Source: Halichoerus grypus
Taxonomy: Eukaryota; Chordata; Mammalia; Carnivora; Phocidae
Reading direction: 5' to 3'
DNA length: 64,000 nucleotides
Assembly (NCBI RefSeq): GCF_964656455.1
Contig: NC_135721.1
Location: forward strand, 46,135,530 to 46,199,529
This document shows, one piece after another, positions 60,560-64,000 of the stretch. How positions within the stretch are numbered: position 1 is the stretch's first letter; each line of letters begins with the position of its first letter. Under the pieces are notes generated by a model. The model was given only the letters and a program-made list of their open reading frames with translations. It was not told where the DNA came from and ran no database searches. A program made the position numbers and the translations under genes.

Positions 60560-60754
60560 GGGGCACCTGGGTGGCTCAGTCGGTTAAGTGTCTGCTTCAG
60601 CTCAGGTCAGGATCCCAGGGTCCTAGGATGGAGCCCTGCACTGGGGCTCCCTGTTCAGCAGGGAGTCTGCCTCTCCCTCTCCCTGTGCCCCTCCCCCCGC
60701 TCCTGCTCTCTCTCTCTCTCTCTCTCAAATAAATAAAATCTTAAAAAAAAAAAA
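60560..60754 (+). repeat. CAN-SINE
   Basis: Head GGGGCACCTGGGTGGCTCAG, GTCGGTTAAGTGTCTGC, B-box region with GGATGGAGCCCTG, (TC)n, AAATAAATAAAATC tail. Flanking duplication is unclear (ACTGCTCC / ACTCC). Confidence 0.93.
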
Positions 60755-60964
60755 CTCCAATTATTATTGTGCATAACAAATAAACCCAAGACTTAGCCAC
60801 TTATATTGAACATTTTATTTTAACTACAATGTTGGAGTCACATCTGGAATTTAAGAAGGGCTTCGTTTAGCAGTCCTCTTTTGGAACATTTTGTGTGGTT
60901 GTGGTCATATGTCCACTAACAAGCTAGCATAGTTTTTAGCAGTATTTTTGTTTAAACCTCATTC

Positions 60965-60969
60965 TTATT

Positions 60970-61004
<35 letters not shown>

Positions 61005-61006
61005 CT
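60965..61006. repeat. (TTTA)n microsatellite
   Basis: About ten TTTA units, a likely variable tract. Confidence 0.95.
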
Positions 61007-61339
61007 TTTGATATAAAGGCCTCTCCAGGCTTTTTAAACATTAATAAAATTATTTTAGCAAATGTACTCTTCTGGTATTTCACACTCTCAAGATTTTCCA
61101 ATATATTGGATAATAGAGTGCTCACATAATCGTAGACTAGAAGGGCCTGCCCAAGATCGCAAAGGACACCATGATGTTTCCAGGAAAGACAAATAAAATT
61201 TTTCCACATTTTGCACATAAACTCATCAATGATTGAAGATGAAGAGTTTTTGCCAAAGGTTATAGAGATTAATGTAAACAGAAATTTATAACTCTGCCAT
61301 CTTGTTTCCCTGAGCAGTCCTCATTCTACTAGACCATGG

Positions 61340-61625
61340 TGAATCTCCTGATTTCAAGGTTTGGCAGGCAGTTCATCATTTTGGTCAAGACTGATGTGAA
61401 CTCAGGAGTCAAGCTGCCTGGTTTGGAATCCCAATTTGAACACTCACCAGCTAGGTAATAGCACGTAACATATCTCATGCATCTGTACCCCATTTTCCTA
61501 ATTTGTAAAATAATTCACACTTCTTTGGAAACTGTGAGAATTAAGTGAAATTTTTACATTTAATGTGCTTAGAAAAACGCCTGATATACCACAAGTACTA
61601 AGTAGATTTTAGCTATTATTAGATA
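61340..61625 (+). repeat. MIR, near full length
   Basis: AGGAGTCAAGCTGCCTGGTT, TTTGAACACTCACCAGCTAG, TTGTAAAATAATTCACACTT, AACTGTGAGAATTAAGTGAA, ACGCCTGATATACCACAAGT are in order. Confidence 0.85.
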
Positions 61626-62129
61626 GGTTAAAGGCAAAACAATTGTGGATTGACTCCTCATTCCTTTTGAATTTTTTCTAAAAAAAGGTAATGAGGTTTC
61701 TGTCTGTAATGTGACTTTTCTAGGTCGTTCTTTCTCTAGTTTATAATGGCTGTAGAGGTCACAAGATCACTGATTGTCTCAATCAAAAATTAGGGCCTTA
61801 TTGCCAATCTAAAAGCTCACTAGCTCTCAAATGACACCAGACATAGGAAAATGGGCAACAAAATAGCCTTTAAGCAGTTATTCATAAATTAATCCCCCCT
61901 GGAAGATCTTGGAGAAATTATAAAATGGCTATTAAACTAGATAATGGTCCATGCAATTTTCACATCACCCAGAAAAGAATACCAATGAATTTTAATTATA
62001 GATATTTTTTAAATGATTGAACTATTTTACAGATGTTGAAGAAAACATGACATTTTTCATTTTTGATTATGCATATGACTTTCTTAATGTATATACTTTT
62101 CTTAATAGCATTGCTATTTTTATCCAATT
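61626..62129. other. Unassigned AT-rich sequence
   Basis: No gene or named repeat. Confidence 0.5.
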
Positions 62130-62380
62130 CAAAATTAATAATTGCTTATTGTAGAAAATTTGGAAACTTGAGAAAAGTATATAAAAAATTCAATCATCCA
62201 TAATCTCAAATCCAATGATAAACACTTGTAAGTTATTTTCTGTGAGCATGTGTGTGTATGTGTGTACATATATATATATATATATATGCTTATTATTGAT
62301 CTATGCTTGAGGATACACACACACACATACATATGTATAATATATACATATACTTAAATTACATATCCTCCTGATAATTT
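62130..62380 (-). repeat. Ancient L1 3' relic with AT/GT simple repeats
   Basis: TTGCTTATTGTAGAAAATTT, GGAAACTTGAGAAAAGTATA, CATCCATAATCTCAAATCC are the antisense L1M-type 3' region, similar to 8030. GT and (AT)n tracts at 62248-62287 and CA at about 62314-62326 lie inside. Confidence 0.55.
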
Positions 62381-63290
62381 TTTGTGTCAGTCTCTGCTCT
62401 AGGCACTGAGGATATAGTATTAAAGAAACAAACACATAGGCCCCATTATAAGGGAGCGTTCATCCTAGTACACACAAAAATATAACCATATAATTTTAAC
62501 AAATTTGCTTCACTCTTTTAGGACTTGTTTCTTCACTCACGTGTGAATGTCTAACCCAGTTTTTATATTGATACTTTTAACTACCACCCAGTTTTACACT
62601 CAGCTTCTTACAACTGCAAAGCCATGTCCATCTTTTTGTAACCCATGCATATGAATACAATTAGCATTTATAGCTACAATTATTTAACTAAAAATGTGTT
62701 TCTGTCCAATAGATCTAAGAATGTGATTCTTTTACCAAAGCAGCAAAAGGAAAAATAGACACTGTTCTATTGGGAACATATTGGATCATTTAAACTTGAA
62801 GCATATTGAAATATATTCAGTCATTATACAATAAAATGCCCATTTATAGATGATTTAATTATTGATATATTTGCAAATATGTGCACAGTTCTGCAATTTT
62901 CTATATCTCTAATGGGGTTTTGCAGAGCAAAATTATTTAAGTTGGCACAAAGTCCAGATAATTAATTATAATTATTTCAATCCCAAAGCAATGTATGGTG
63001 AGCCTTTTGTCCCTTAAGATAACCTTTATTTAAATCCAATGTGAGATAAGAAAGAGTATCTTAATGTATATTCTCTACCAGTAATTCTGTACAAGAGCCA
63101 AGTTCAGTAACATAATTAGAGGCTTCTATTGAGAAATCATGTATTCCAAACTTGTAGGCAAGGAGTTGGTTTGTCAGTCCTCTCCTGGCTGCCCATCAAA
63201 ATCCTAGAACACTCAGTTTTACTGTTTTGTGTCTGAAAATTTTAAAGACAAAACTCCCCTTCCTCTTTCTTCCTCTGCCTCCTATCCCTT
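62381..63290. other. Unassigned sequence
   Basis: About 62385-62480 (TCTGCTCTAGGCACTGAGGA, ATAGGCCCCATTATAAGG) is a common old repeat of uncertain family, similar to 10540. Nothing else recognised. Confidence 0.45.
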
Positions 63291-63303
63291 AAGCAATCAG
63301 TTT

Positions 63304-63485
63304 TTTTAAAAAGATTTTATTTATTTATTTGAGAGAGAGAGAAAACATGAGAGGGCGGAGGGTCAGAGGGAGAAGCAAACTCCTTGCTGAGCAGGGAGCC
63401 TGATGCTGGAATCGATCCTGGGATTCCAGGATCATGACCTGAGGCGAAGGCAGTCGCTTAACCAACTGAGCCACCCAGGTGTCGC
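63304..63485 (-). repeat. CAN-SINE (minus)
   Basis: Antisense CAN-SINE: AAAAGATTTTATTTATTTAT, GAGGGAGAAGCAAACTCCTT, GATCCTGGGATTCCAGGATC, AGCCACCCAGGTG. A 13-base duplication with one mismatch, AAGCAATCAGTTT / AAGCAATCTGTTT, lies at 63291-63303 and 63486-63498. Confidence 0.94.
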
Positions 63486-63498
63486 AAGCAATCTGTTT

Positions 63499-64000
63499 CC
63501 AAGTCCAAGTGATTCTTTGCACTATTGTCTCTTGAGTCTTCCCCGTTTTAAAAAAACTGTCACCACCAATACAACCAGCCCACTGCCCAAGCTTTCCAAA
63601 CAGTTGCCAGTTCTCCCCCTTTCAATTCAATTTTTACTAAATCTACTGAAAGAAAACTTTTAGAATGTGTTACATAAAACAAAACCAAAAAACTCAGTAT
63701 TTTGTTTTTAGGTCATTTAAACTCCTCCTGCAGGCATCTAATGTTATTAATTTAAAGGTGATAGTCTTTACAGTATTTTCTTCCTTCATGAATATGGAAG
63801 AAGGAGTAATTAATATTTATTTTCAATTGGCTTCAGAAAGAAAACCCAGAGTGTTCGTGAGAAGATAAAGCTTTGGGCTTCTGGATAGATGAGAACCAAA
63901 GCCATGAACCACCATAGGGATATTCCCCCAGTGGGGTCTGGCCTCACCTGAGCTGCCTCAGAGTCTACAAAGTTGAGAACTTGGGTAACAGGGACGGGGG
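63499..64000. other. Unassigned sequence, no gene seen
   Basis: Short open frames at 63403-63868 start inside the SINE or have no family. The window ends in unassigned DNA. Confidence 0.5.

Overview
This window is nuclear DNA from a mammal, almost certainly a carnivoran of the dog-like suborder. About eighteen tRNA-derived CAN-SINE (SINEC) copies carry the carnivore head GGGCGCCTGGGTGGCTCAG, a TCTCTCTC/CAAATAAATAAATAAA tail and, in most cases, clean target-site duplications. Several L1 3' ends match the carnivore L1 type. The dog-specific SINEC_Cf head and the felid SINE body are both absent, and the subtypes look like those of bears, mustelids or pinnipeds. That assignment is inference from memory of the families.

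I find no convincing protein-coding gene, exon, rRNA, tRNA gene or CRISPR array. The open reading frames are short, overlap on both strands and mostly lie in repeats. The DNA is AT-rich and CpG-poor, as expected for a gene desert or a large intron. The only recognisable coding remnant is the broken C-terminal part of an L1 ORF2 at about 48635-49634 (minus).

Layout. 1-5 kb: GC-richer unassigned sequence, then a long decayed plus-strand L1 split by a young SINE. 5-18 kb: mostly unassigned, with scattered MIR fragments, two CAN-SINEs, a short L1 insertion and a CpG-retaining patch near 11.3-12.2 kb. 18-27 kb: L1 and MIR/L2 relics, a converging CAN-SINE pair, a long ancient minus-strand L1, a MaLR-type LTR and further SINEs. 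27-34 kb: MIR and L2 fragments, a 31-base L1 insertion, an LTR-like block, a hAT relic and an ERVL (MLT2-type) LTR. 36-38.5 kb: an old L1 followed by an L1 with a 5' inversion. 40-50 kb: two CAN-SINEs, a near-complete hAT MER element, MIRs and the 1.3 kb L1 with ORF2 remnant. 50-64 kb: one SINE, a MIR, a MaLR LTR, then old plus-strand L1 around a diverged ~410-bp tandem duplication, more SINEs and a MIR.

The repeats form age layers. Ancient mammalian MIR, L2, hAT, MaLR/ERVL and L1M-type relics are cut by carnivore L1 and CAN-SINE insertions whose duplications are still perfect or nearly so. I see no previously undescribed system. The best items for a second look are structural: the inverted L1, the 31-base L1 insertion, the ~410-bp duplication, the CpG-retaining patches, a G-quadruplex-type run, and SINEs with internal rearrangements. 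Family names come from recognition, not a database search; boundaries of old elements are approximate.
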